From JACVRU01 sp040905885 (GTDB lineage: Bacteria > Actinomycetota > Thermoleophilia > Gaiellales > Gaiellaceae), in assembly GCA_040905885.1 (NCBI GenBank), contig JBBDQR010000026.1, positions 1-10,666 on the forward strand: a stretch of 10,666 bases of DNA. Direction: 5' to 3'. Positions 1 to 7,103 of this stretch are shown one piece after another. The position numbers were made by a program, and so were the translations under genes. The notes beneath the pieces were generated by a model that worked only from the letters and a program-made list of their open reading frames with translations, had not been told where the DNA came from and did not search any database. How positions within the stretch are numbered: the stretch's first letter is position 1; each line of letters opens with the position of its first letter.

Positions 1-56
1 CGCTTGTTGGCGACGCCGAGCACCAGTCCGCGCTTGCCTTCGAAGCGTTTCGGCAC
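1..56 (-). CDS. fabI: Enoyl-ACP reductase (FabI), N-terminal fragment cut by the window edge
   Basis: Only the first 18 codons are visible, read from a GTG at 56 towards position 1. They give MPKRFEGKRGLVLGVANKR (the last residue needs one base beyond the edge). The GKRGLVLGVANKR stretch is the opening beta strand and dinucleotide-binding loop typical of NADH-dependent enoyl-[acyl-carrier-protein] reductase, which performs the last reduction of each fatty-acid elongation round in the cytosol. The start is well fixed: an in-frame TAG lies at 68-66, and only three non-start codons separate it from the GTG. There is no Shine-Dalgarno sequence, but a TAGACT box sits 6 bases upstream, which suggests a leaderless mRNA. 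The gene diverges from the protease gene, with 39 bases between start codons. The family call rests on this short motif alone; another SDR-type reductase is possible but less likely. Confidence 0.82.
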   Translation of the reverse strand, partial: MPKRFEGKRGLVLGVANK

Positions 57-62
57 GCGGCG

Positions 63-68
63 AGTCTA
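63..68 (-). promoter_or_regulatory. fabI: Putative -10 box (TAGACT) of a leaderless fabI transcript
   Basis: Read on the minus strand, TAGACT (TAnnnT pattern) is followed by six bases and then the fabI GTG at 56. That places a transcription start at or next to the start codon. I see no convincing -35 box upstream. The same box with the same five following bases (TAGACTCGCCG) occurs before the HAD gene at 9563-9553. The match is short, so this is an inference. Confidence 0.4.
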
Positions 69-80
69 AGGAAGTGCGGG

Positions 81-86
81 TACGCT
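81..86 (+). promoter_or_regulatory. Weak -10-like box (TACGCT) ahead of the protease gene
   Basis: TACGCT fits the TAnnnT pattern and lies 9 bases before the TTG start at 96. Any promoter for the protease unit must sit in the short gap to fabI or inside fabI. I see no good -35 partner, and a hexamer match of this quality is expected by chance, so this is only a candidate. Confidence 0.2.
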
Positions 87-95
87 TCGCTGCCC

Positions 96-3000
96 TTGCG
101 CCGCCTGCTTCCTCTCCTTGCAGCCCTCGCGGCGCTCGTCTCCGCCCTTCCCGCCGCCGCCGACCTGCGGCCCGTGCGCCGCGACTTCGGCGAGCTGCAG
201 ATCCCGCGTGTCCGTCCCGGAGTGATCCAGCTGCCGAAGGCGCACGAGCGCGGCCGCATCCAGGTGATCGTGCAGCTGTCCGGCGCGCCGCTGGCCCATC
301 GCTCGCGCGGGCTCTCGGCGGCGGGCGCCCGGCAGAAGCTCCAGGTCGACTCCGCCGCCTCGCGGGAGTACCTCGCGTACCTCGCCCGCCGCCAGCAGGC
401 CGCCGCCGCGCAGCTGCGCCGCGCGATCCCCGCCGCGAGCGTCCAGCGCCGCTACCGCATCGTCCTCAACGGCTTCTCGGTCGGGCTCCCTGCGCGCGAC
501 CTCCCCAAGCTCGTCGCGCTCGGGTTCGTCCGCAAGGTCTCCCCCAGCGTGCGCTACAGCCTCAACCTCAACGAGGGCCCGACGATCGTCAAGGCGCCCC
601 AGTACGCGGCGGCGACCGGCGCGGACGGCGCGGGGATGAAGATCGCGATCGTCGACGACGGCGTCGACGCCGCGAACCCGTTCTTCGACCCGTCCGGCTT
701 CGAGTACCCCGCCGGCTTCCCCCGCGGCGGCAAGAGGTGGACGACGCCGAAGGTGATCGTCGCGCGCGCGTTCCCCGGCCCCACCTCGGGGCGGCCGGGG
801 GCGCTCGCCGTCGATCCCCGCGCCTCCTTCCACGGCACGCACGTCGCCGGGATCGCCGCCGGCAACGCCGGCACCACCGCGCCCGCGGGCAACGACCACC
901 CGTCCACGCCGGGCCTCTCGGGCGTCGCCCCGCGCGCGTGGATCGGCAACTACCGCGTCTTCACCGTGCCGACGCCGGTCGGGAACGTCGCCAACACGCC
1001 GGAGATCATCGCCGCCTTCGAAGCGGCCGTCGCCGACGGGATGGACGTCGTCAACTTCTCCGGCGGGGGCGCCCAGTCCGAGCCGGAGAACGACGCGCTC
1101 GTCGACACGGTGGCGAACGTCGCGGCCGCAGGGGTCATCCCCGTCATCTCCGCCGGCAACGACCGCGACGACTTCGGCTTCGGCACCGCCGGCGCTCCCG
1201 GCACGTCCCCCGAGGCGATCTCGGTCGCGGCGGCGTCCAACACGCAGGTCTTCTCCCCCGGCCTCCGCGTCACCGCCTCGGGCCGGCCCGCCACGCTCGC
1301 GCTGATCCCCTTCCAGCCGGCGGTCGGCTCGACGACGCCGGCGAGCTGGAGCGCGACGGCGAGGACGCTGGTGGACGTCGGGACGATCACGGGCACCGAC
1401 GGCAAGCCCGTCGACCGCACGCTCTGCGGCACGGCGGGCGACCCGAACAGCGGCCCGAGCACGCTGCCCGGGGGCTCGCTCGACGAGACGATCGCGCTCG
1501 CCGTGCGCGGCTCCTGCACGTTCGTCTCGAAGGCCGCCCGCGCCCGCGCGGCCGGCGCGATCGGGCTCGTGCTCGCGGACAACCGCGCCGGCGAGGCGAA
1601 CGGGATCCCGCTGGCGCTGGCGATCCCCGCCGGAATGGTCTCCGACCTCGACGGCGCCCGGCTCCGCGAGCTCATGGCGGGCACCGGCGGCCGGACGACG
1701 GTGACGATCGGCACCCAGCCCGAGCGGATCCACACCGGCCGCGGCGCCGTGATCACGAGCTTCTCCTCCGCGGGGCCGACGGCCTTCGGTCACCTGCTGA
1801 AGCCGGACCTGAGCGCGCCCGGCGGCCAGATCCTCTCCGCGACGCTGCCGGTCGCCGGCGGGCCGTTCGCCGTCTTCGACGGCACGAGCATGGCTGCGCC
1901 CCACGTCTCGGGCGCCGCCGCGCTCCTGCTCCAGCGGCACCCGAGCTGGTCGGCGCGGCAGCTCAAGTCGGCCCTGATGACGACCGCCGGCACCGCCTGG
2001 GCGGACACGGCCGGAACGGCGGAGGCGGCGGTGACGCTGGCCGGTGCCGGGCTCGTCGACCTGCTCGCCGCCGACGATCCGAAGCTCTTCACGGACCCCG
2101 CCTCCCTCTCCTTCGGCGACGTGCGGGCAGGGAGCGCGAAGGCGCTCTCGACGCTCGTCTCGGACGCCGGCGGAGCCGGCAGCTGGCAGGTGGAGGTGCG
2201 CGTGCAGGCGGCGACGGCCGGGGCCTCGCTCGAGGTGCCACCGCTCCTCACCGTCCCGCCCGGCGGCGACGTCTTCCTGACCGCCGTCGCCCGCGGCGGC
2301 ACGACCCAGGGCGAGAACTACGGCCTGATCCTGCTCCGGCGGGGCGACGTGACGCGCAAGCTGCCCTACTTCTTCCTCGTCACGCGCCCGGGGCTCGAGC
2401 AGGTGCCGGTCGTGCCGCTCCAGACCTTCCAGGAGGGGACGACGGCCGGCGGCGTCTCGCATGCCGACGCCTACCGGTATCCCTCGTGGGCGTTCGGCCC
2501 GCCGCCGGGCTACGGCGTCGACGCGCCGATGGTCCAGGACGGCGCCGAGAAGCTCTACTCGGCGACGCTCGAGCAGCCGGTCGCCAACTTCGGCGTCTCG
2601 GTGCTCCTGTCCGCCCCCGGCGCGCTGATCGACCCCTGGGTGCTCGGCTCCCGGGACGAGAACGACGTGCAGGGCGCGGCGGGCACGCCGGTCAACGTCA
2701 ACAGCCTCACCTTCGGCTACCGCGCGGACATCGGCGCCGCCGGCGCGGCGCTGCCGCTGCCGGGGACGTACTACGTGTCGGTGGACTCGGGACGCGATCC
2801 GTTCACCGGCGCCTCCCAGGCGGGCCGGTACATCCTTCGCGCCTGGGTGAACGACGTCAATCCGCCGCTGATCCTGCCCGTCTCGCGACGGGTCTCGGCG
2901 GGGCGGCCGACACTTGTGGCGCGGGTGATCGACGGCCTCTTCCGGCCCGAGTCGGGCGTCGACCCGCTCTCGCTCGCGATCGGCTACCGCGGCGTCCTCG

Positions 3001-3476
3001 TCGGGGCCGCCGCGTACGACCCGTTCTCCGGCCTGGCCGTCTTCCCCCTGCCCCGGCAGGCGCCGGTGCTGAAACGCGGGAAGGTGCGCGCGCTCGTGGT
3101 CGCCTCCGACTACCAGGAGGCGAAGAACACGGCCTCGATCGGCGACGACGTCCTCCCGAACACGAACGTCGCGGACATCCCGCTGACCGTCGTCGACCGC
3201 CCGACGGTGACGTGGCTGCGGCCCGAGGGCCGCGAGTGCGTCGCCAGGCGGGCCAGCCTCCTCGTCGTCGCGAGCTCGAGCTCACGCGTGCGGGCCGTCC
3301 GCTTCTTCGCCGACGGCAGGCGGATCGCCATCGACCGCAGCGGCGGCGCCGAGCTCTACTCGGCGACGTGGCGGCGGGGCGGCGCGCGCAAGGGCGAGCA
3401 CGTCCTGCGCGCGGTGGTCGTGGACGCGAAGGGCCGCACGGCCGCGGCCAAGCGCACAGTCCGCGTCTGCTCCTAG
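96..3476 (+). CDS. Secreted subtilisin-like serine protease (peptidase family S8) with PA insert and C-terminal beta domains
   Basis: This is a 1126-residue secreted endopeptidase. Residues 1-22 form a signal peptide (arginines, a Leu/Ala-rich core, then a PAAA-type cleavage site). Residues about 53-155 resemble an I9-type propeptide. The catalytic set is complete: Asp187 (AIVDDGVD), His246 (HGTHVAGIAAG), oxyanion Asn355 (SAGND) and Ser598 (GTSMAAPHVSG). A protease-associated (PA) insert spans about 440-530, with Cys444 and Cys474 able to pair. Residues about 670-770 look like the Fn3-type domain that follows the catalytic domain in Vpr-like subtilases. The C-terminus looks Ig-like, bracketed by Cys1048 and Cys1125. 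There is no membrane or wall anchor, so the protein is probably released. The start is uncertain: TTG at 96 gives the best signal peptide, CTG at 90 is in frame, and a GTG at 74 would join only if one base were miscalled. The dehydrogenase gene follows after 10 bases, so co-transcription is likely. Its physiological substrate cannot be read from sequence. Confidence 0.95.
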   Translation: MRRLLPLLAALAALVSALPAAADLRPVRRDFGELQIPRVRPGVIQLPKAHERGRIQVIVQLSGAPLAHRSRGLSAAGARQKLQVDSAASREYLAYLARRQQAAAAQLRRAIPAASVQRRYRIVLNGFSVGLPARDLPKLVALGFVRKVSPSVRYSLNLNEGPTIVKAPQYAAATGADGAGMKIAIVDDGVDAANPFFDPSGFEYPAGFPRGGKRWTTPKVIVARAFPGPTSGRPGALAVDPRASFHGTHVAGIAAGNAGTTAPAGNDHPSTPGLSGVAPRAWIGNYRVFTVPTPVGNVANTPEIIAAFEAAVADGMDVVNFSGGGAQSEPENDALVDTVANVAAAGVIPVISAGNDRDDFGFGTAGAPGTSPEAISVAAASNTQVFSPGLRVTASGRPATLALIPFQPAVGSTTPASWSATARTLVDVGTITGTDGKPVDRTLCGTAGDPNSGPSTLPGGSLDETIALAVRGSCTFVSKAARARAAGAIGLVLADNRAGEANGIPLALAIPAGMVSDLDGARLRELMAGTGGRTTVTIGTQPERIHTGRGAVITSFSSAGPTAFGHLLKPDLSAPGGQILSATLPVAGGPFAVFDGTSMAAPHVSGAAALLLQRHPSWSARQLKSALMTTAGTAWADTAGTAEAAVTLAGAGLVDLLAADDPKLFTDPASLSFGDVRAGSAKALSTLVSDAGGAGSWQVEVRVQAATAGASLEVPPLLTVPPGGDVFLTAVARGGTTQGENYGLILLRRGDVTRKLPYFFLVTRPGLEQVPVVPLQTFQEGTTAGGVSHADAYRYPSWAFGPPPGYGVDAPMVQDGAEKLYSATLEQPVANFGVSVLLSAPGALIDPWVLGSRDENDVQGAAGTPVNVNSLTFGYRADIGAAGAALPLPGTYYVSVDSGRDPFTGASQAGRYILRAWVNDVNPPLILPVSRRVSAGRPTLVARVIDGLFRPESGVDPLSLAIGYRGVLVGAAAYDPFSGLAVFPLPRQAPVLKRGKVRALVVASDYQEAKNTASIGDDVLPNTNVADIPLTVVDRPTVTWLRPEGRECVARRASLLVVASSSSRVRAVRFFADGRRIAIDRSGGAELYSATWRRGGARKGEHVLRAVVVDAKGRTAAAKRTVRVCS

Positions 3477-3486
3477 TGCAACGACC

Positions 3487-4251
3487 GTGAGCCGGGTCGC
3501 GGTCGTCACCGGCGCGTCCAGCGGGATCGGCGCCGAGATCGTCCGCGCGCTCGCCCGCCGCGGCTGGGACTGCGTGCTGCTCGCCCGGAGGCGCGAGCGG
3601 CTCGAGGCGCTCGCCGCCGAGACCGGCGGCGAGGTCGAGGTCTGCGACGTCTCCGACCGGGACGCCGTCGAGCGGGCCGCCGCGGCCGTGCTCGAGCGTC
3701 ATCCCGCCGTCCACCTGCTGGTCAACAACGCCGGCATCCCCGGCCGCTCGGGCTTCCTCGCCCTCGAGCCGGAGCGGATCGAGCAGCTCGTGCGGACGAA
3801 CTACCTCGGCGGAGTCTGGTGCCTGCGGGCGTTCCTGCCGGGGCTCGAGCGGGCCGCGCCGTCGGACGTCGTCAACGTCGTCTCCGTGGCGGGCACGGTC
3901 GCCCTCCCGCCCTCGGGCCCGTACTCGGCCGCGAAGGCGGCGCAGCTCGCGTTCTCCCGCGCGTCCGCCGCCGAGCTCCGCTCCCGCGGCATCCGCGTCC
4001 ACACGGTCAACCCCGGCTTCGTCCACACGGAGGGGTTCCCGAACCTCGACCGCTTCCGCAACCCGCTCTGGCGGCGCCTGGTGATCGGCCCCGAGCGCGT
4101 CGCCGAGCACGTCGTCGCGGTCGTCGGCACGGATCGCGTGGAGACGTTCGTGCCCGCCTGGTACCGCCCCGCCGCGATCGCCCAGTCGCTCGCGCCCGGG
4201 CTGCTCGCCCGCTTGCTCGCGCGCCGCGGATCCACGAGACTCAGCCGGTGA
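3487..4251 (+). CDS. Short-chain dehydrogenase/reductase (classical SDR)
   Basis: This 254-residue cytosolic NAD(P)-dependent oxidoreductase has a single Rossmann fold and the usual length for classical SDRs. TGASSGIG at residues 8-15 is the cofactor loop. NNAG at 80-83 is the structural motif. The catalytic set is Ser133, Tyr146 and Lys150 (YSAAK). PGFVHTEGF at about 176-184 resembles the usual PGxVxT segment. Arg-rich residues after the second strand (LLARRRERLE) hint at NADPH preference, but this is inferred. The substrate is unknown; the C-terminal half suggests the DltE/YqjQ-like general SDR group rather than a named enzyme. The GTG start at 3487 has no clear ribosome binding site and lies 10 bases after the protease stop, which suggests translational coupling. 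The stop overlaps the MarR gene start in GTGA. Confidence 0.92.
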   Translation: MSRVAVVTGASSGIGAEIVRALARRGWDCVLLARRRERLEALAAETGGEVEVCDVSDRDAVERAAAAVLERHPAVHLLVNNAGIPGRSGFLALEPERIEQLVRTNYLGGVWCLRAFLPGLERAAPSDVVNVVSVAGTVALPPSGPYSAAKAAQLAFSRASAAELRSRGIRVHTVNPGFVHTEGFPNLDRFRNPLWRRLVIGPERVAEHVVAVVGTDRVETFVPAWYRPAAIAQSLAPGLLARLLARRGSTRLSR

Positions 4252-4643
4252 GCGAGGATCTTGACGAGTACGTGCGCGTGGCCGAGTTCCGCTCGTCGCT
4301 GCGCCGCTTCCTCCGCCGGTCGGAGAAGGTGGCGCGGTCCGCCGGGCTGACCCCGCAGCGCTACCTCCTGCTGCTGATGGTCAAGGGCGCACCCGACGGC
4401 AGCGAACGGTCGACCGTGACGGAGCTCGCCGAGCGGCTCCAGCTCGCCCAGAGCACCGTCACCGAGCTCGTGGGCCGCGCCGAGGAGGCGGGTCTCCTGC
4501 GGCGGGAGCCCTCGGGGCTCGACGGCCGCGTCGCGCACGTCCGCCTGACCGCAGAGGGAGAACGGCGGCTCGCGGACGCGTTCACGAGCCTCGAGTCGGA
4601 GCGCGAGAGGCTCCGGCACGCGCTCGCCCAGCTCACCGCCTGA
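4248..4643 (+). CDS. MarR-family transcriptional regulator
   Basis: This is a 131-residue winged helix-turn-helix regulator of typical MarR length. Residues 8-30 form an amphipathic dimerisation helix. TVTELAERLQLAQSTVTELV at 56-75 is the helix-turn-helix. The wing carries the family's Asp-x-Arg signature (D92-G93-R94), followed by VRLTAEGERRL. A C-terminal helix (about 105-130) completes the dimer interface. MarR dimers bind palindromic operators and release DNA on binding small, often phenolic or lipophilic ligands. The GTG start at 4248 shares four bases with the dehydrogenase stop (GTGA), so translation is almost certainly coupled. Regulating its own unit (protease, dehydrogenase, itself) is plausible but unproven, because I see no clear operator near position 96. 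The gene ends 11 bases inside the end of the converging methyltransferase-like gene. Confidence 0.92.
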   Translation: MSEDLDEYVRVAEFRSSLRRFLRRSEKVARSAGLTPQRYLLLLMVKGAPDGSERSTVTELAERLQLAQSTVTELVGRAEEAGLLRREPSGLDGRVAHVRLTAEGERRLADAFTSLESERERLRHALAQLTA

Positions 4644-4645
4644 GC
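4631..4645. repeat. Short perfect inverted repeat spanning both convergent stop codons
   Basis: GCTCA, a five-base spacer (ccgcc), then TGAGC. The right arm contains the MarR TGA stop and the left arm contains the reversed stop of the minus-strand gene. The stem is only 5 bp and no T tract follows on either strand, so it is a weak candidate for a bidirectional transcription stop. Confidence 0.3.
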
Positions 4646-5091
4646 ACGTACCAGCCCGTCCCGTCCTGCACGTCAGAGCGGAGCAGCACGAGGCCGTTGG
4701 CGTCGAAGAAGCCGCGCATGTCGGCGTCCGGGAGCAGGCGCGTGTGCGCCGGGTCGCGCTCGCGCTCGAGGCGGTCGAGCTCGATCGCCTGGAGCGGGTC
4801 GACCGAGGCGAGCCGGTCGGCGACGAGGAGACGGCCGCCGAGCCGCGTCACGCGCACCAGCTCGGCGACCGCGAGCTCGGGCCGCCTGACGTGGTGGAGC
4901 GTGCCGATCGTGACGGTGAGGTCGAAGGCGCCGCGCTCGAACGGGAGCGTCGTGACCTGATCGGTCGCGGCGGTCGCGAGCTCGCCGACGTGCGGCTCCA
5001 GCTCGGCGAGCGGCTCGCCGACGACGAGCACGCGCTCGTCGCCGGCCAGGTCGACGAGCCGGCGGATCCGCTCAACGGTCTCGTTCTGCAC
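4633..5091 (-). CDS. Degenerate SAM-methyltransferase-like protein, compact
   Basis: This 152-residue protein matches the second half of a class I methyltransferase of the UbiE/Methyltransf_11 type. LPFERGAFDLTVTIGTLHHV (49-68) corresponds to motifs II/post-II, and AVAELVRVTRLGGRLLVADR (74-93) to motif III. The N-terminal half is collapsed. After VLVVG (21-25), where the SAM-binding GxGxG loop is expected, the sequence reads EPLAELEPHVGELA, with no glycine-rich loop and no acidic residue after a second strand. About 25 residues appear missing compared with normal relatives. It may not bind SAM in the usual way and could be non-catalytic or a regulatory partner. The GTG start at 5091 overlaps the nucleotidyltransferase end by 20 bases; a TTG at 5103 is the alternative. 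It is the last gene of the minus-strand operon. The reading frame itself is intact. Its function is unknown. Confidence 0.78.
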   Translation of the reverse strand: MQNETVERIRRLVDLAGDERVLVVGEPLAELEPHVGELATAATDQVTTLPFERGAFDLTVTIGTLHHVRRPELAVAELVRVTRLGGRLLVADRLASVDPLQAIELDRLERERDPAHTRLLPDADMRGFFDANGLVLLRSDVQDGTGWYVLRR

Positions 5092-6097
5092 GGCGTCGGG
5101 CAAGCTCCAGCGCCTCCTCCCTGGTCGAGATCGTGCCGGCGGCACGCTCCTCGTCGATCTCGCTCAGTATCTCTCCCACGAGTGGCCCCGGGGGAAGCCC
5201 GAGCTCGTCGCCCCTGAGCAGCGGCTCCGCCGGTTCCGCGGCGCGCGCCCGCTCGACCGTCTCCGCGTGCTCCTCGGCGCCCAGGAACCGGAGCGCCTCG
5301 AGCGCCCACGGCTCGGTGGCGCGGCGGAAGCGATGGATCGCGCGCGGGGAGTCGTCGGCCGGAGGCCCGGCCGCGAGCAGCGTGCGGGCGAAGCGCCGCA
5401 GCTCGTTGGACACCGGCAGTCGCTCGAGGTCCGCGCCGAGCACCGCGACGAGCCGCAGCTCCGGCGTGTCGGCCCGGTCGAGGCGCTCGCCCAGGCGCCC
5501 GCCGAGCGGGGCGAGGAGACCGAGCTCGTCGAGCCGCCGGTAGCCGTCCGCCGAGAGCCGCTCGAGCTCGCCGAGGATCCGCTCCCCGGCGGGCCGCGTG
5601 ACGAGGCCGGCGCGCTCGCGCAGGAGCCGCTCGGTCTCGGCGTCGAGGCGGAAGCCGAGCTCGTCCTCGAGGCGCACGGCGCGCAGGAGCCGCAGCGGGT
5701 CGTCCGTGAAGACCGTGGGCGTGACGGCCCGGAGCGTCCGCGACTCGATGTCGGCGCGGCCGCCGAAGGGATCGACGTGGTCGCCGCCGCCGACCGGCGC
5801 GGCGATCGCGTTGACGGTGAAGTCGCGCGTGGCCAGGTCGTCCTCGATCCCCTCGCGAAGCAGGGTGAAGTCGACGGTGCGGCCGTCCTCGAGCGCGACC
5901 CGCCAGGCGCCCCAGCGGTCGGAGAGCGAGAACGGGGCGCCACCGCCGGCGCGGGCGTAGGCGCGCGCGGCCGCCTCGGGGTCGCGGCAGGCGACGTCGA
6001 GGTCGACGACGGGCCGCCCGAGCAGCTCGTCCCGGATCGCGCCCCCGACGACCCACGCCTCCTCCCCGCGGAGGATCTGCTCCACGAGCTCACGCAC
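5072..6097 (-). CDS. cca: Class II tRNA nucleotidyltransferase / poly(A) polymerase family (CCA-adding type), short form
   Basis: The family adds CCA (or A residues) to tRNA 3' ends from CTP and ATP in the cytosol. In this 341-residue product VVGGAIRDELLG (16-27) is the GGxxRD nucleotide-binding motif. D32 and D34 (VDLDVAC) are two metal ligands, with D76 (TVDFTLL) the likely third. RDFTVNAIA (91-99), DPFGGRADI and the TDDPLRLLRAVR stretch are the neck motifs. PAGERILGELERL matches the conserved ERxxxEL segment. The GTG start at 6097 is preferred because GGAGG lies 10 bases before it (6112-6108), one of the few good Shine-Dalgarno sites here. The gene overlaps alr by 8 bases. It is shorter than many actinobacterial homologues of about 450-480 residues, and I see no HD phosphohydrolase domain. 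Whether it makes full CCA or only adds A cannot be settled from the motifs alone. Confidence 0.9.
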   Translation of the reverse strand: MRELVEQILRGEEAWVVGGAIRDELLGRPVVDLDVACRDPEAAARAYARAGGGAPFSLSDRWGAWRVALEDGRTVDFTLLREGIEDDLATRDFTVNAIAAPVGGGDHVDPFGGRADIESRTLRAVTPTVFTDDPLRLLRAVRLEDELGFRLDAETERLLRERAGLVTRPAGERILGELERLSADGYRRLDELGLLAPLGGRLGERLDRADTPELRLVAVLGADLERLPVSNELRRFARTLLAAGPPADDSPRAIHRFRRATEPWALEALRFLGAEEHAETVERARAAEPAEPLLRGDELGLPPGPLVGEILSEIDEERAAGTISTREEALELARRRAERDR

Positions 6098-7103
6098 CGG
6101 CGACCAGCCTCCGGGCTCGCTCGGCGTCGGCGTTGATCCCGCAGGCAAGCTCGTAGTTGATCGTGCCCGCGACGCGCGCGTGCTCCTCGAGCAGGACGCC
6201 GTCGCCGACGAGCACCACCGGCGTGCCGCGGGGCAGCTCGCGGTCGAGCGCGACTGCGAGCGCGTCCATCGAGACCGTCCCGACCACCGGGCGGCGCTCG
6301 CCGGCGACGAGCACCTCCGTCCCGGTCAGGTCGCGCCGGAAGCCGTCCGCGTAGCCGACCGGCACGATCCCGATCCACGTCTCCGCCTCGGCGACGAAGC
6401 GGCGGCCGTAGCCGGTCGACTCGCCGGGCCGCAGGAGCTTGACCTGCGCGAGCTCGGACTCCCAGCGCAGCACCGGCTCGAGCCCATCCCGTGCGGGCTC
6501 CTCGCCGAACGGGGAGAGCCCGTAGAGGGCGATCCCGCAGCGCGCGGCATCGAAGCACGAGCCGGGGAAGCGCAGGGCCCCGGCGGAGTTGGCCAGGTGC
6601 CTCGTCAGCTGCGCGTGCGGGGCGGTCAGCTCCCGGAAGCGCTCGATCTGCCGCTCCGTGAAGGCGGGGTCGCAGTCCGCCGAGGCGAGGTGGCTCATCA
6701 GCCCGACGACGTCGCGGGTCGGCTCGAGGAGCTCGGAGAGGCCCCAGCGGCCCATGCCGGTGTCGAGCTTCAGGTGCAGCGGGACGCCCTCGGGGAGCGG
6801 ACCCTCCGAGACCGTCAGCTCGAGCCGGGCCTCCCTGGCCGCAGCGACGTCGTCGGACGGGCCGAGGACGAGGATCCTGGCCTCGGGGAGGGCGGCGCGC
6901 AGCTCGAGCGCTTCGGCGACGGTGGCCGTGCAGAGCGCGGCCGCGCCCGCGTCCAGGGCGGCCCGCCCGCAGTCGAGCGCGCCGTGGCCGTACCCGTCCG
7001 CCTTGACCACCGCCCAGAGCTCCGCGCCGCCGAGCACGTCGAGCAGCCGCCGGACGTTCCGGCGCAGCGCGCCGAGGTCGATCGTCAGCTCAGAGCGGGG
7101 CAT
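6090..7103 (-). CDS. alr: Alanine racemase
   Basis: This PLP enzyme interconverts L- and D-alanine in the cytosol, supplying D-Ala for peptidoglycan. It has 337 residues. Lys34 in VVKADGYGHG is the PLP Schiff-base lysine. LDTGMGRWGL, the HLANSAG segment and the CGIALYG segment are family signatures. Tyr232 in STGYGRRF is the second catalytic base. GYADGF and the GTVSMDAL segment line the active site. The ATG at 7103 overlaps the end of nnr by 14 bases and has no Shine-Dalgarno sequence, so translation probably depends on coupling. The protein is about 30-40 residues shorter than usual, and part of the deficit lies around residue 100, before the LDTGMG motif. All catalytic residues are present, so it should be active. 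It is the only D-Ala gene visible here. Confidence 0.95.
   Translation of the reverse strand: MPRSELTIDLGALRRNVRRLLDVLGGAELWAVVKADGYGHGALDCGRAALDAGAAALCTATVAEALELRAALPEARILVLGPSDDVAAAREARLELTVSEGPLPEGVPLHLKLDTGMGRWGLSELLEPTRDVVGLMSHLASADCDPAFTERQIERFRELTAPHAQLTRHLANSAGALRFPGSCFDAARCGIALYGLSPFGEEPARDGLEPVLRWESELAQVKLLRPGESTGYGRRFVAEAETWIGIVPVGYADGFRRDLTGTEVLVAGERRPVVGTVSMDALAVALDRELPRGTPVVLVGDGVLLEEHARVAGTINYELACGINADAERARRLVAGA
6108..6112 (-). promoter_or_regulatory. cca: Ribosome binding site (GGAGG) deciding the cca start
   Basis: GGAGG on the minus strand lies 10 bases upstream of the GTG at 6097, inside the end of alr. It favours that GTG over the longer open frame starting at 6148, and suggests cca is initiated on its own rather than only by coupling. 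Confidence 0.6.

Noticed and set aside
66..2462. Very long open frame antisense to the protease gene
   Set aside because: Its translation is low-complexity Arg/Gly/Ala/Asp-rich sequence with no recognisable motif. In GC-rich DNA with GC-biased third codon positions, antisense frames stay open by chance. The plus-strand frame has a full catalytic set.
74..3490. Plus-strand open frame starting at GTG 74 across the protease region
   Set aside because: The frame is Arg/Pro-rich and lacks subtilase motifs; it is a shadow of the protease frame.
2857..4110. Long minus-strand open frame across the protease end and the dehydrogenase
   Set aside because: It is Arg-rich noise antisense to two genes with clear family motifs.
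5092..5145. Longer methyltransferase-like start at 5145
   Set aside because: The added residues are Arg/Pro-rich and lie wholly within the nucleotidyltransferase gene. The GTG at 5091 gives a natural start before the first helix, although TTG 5103 is not excluded.
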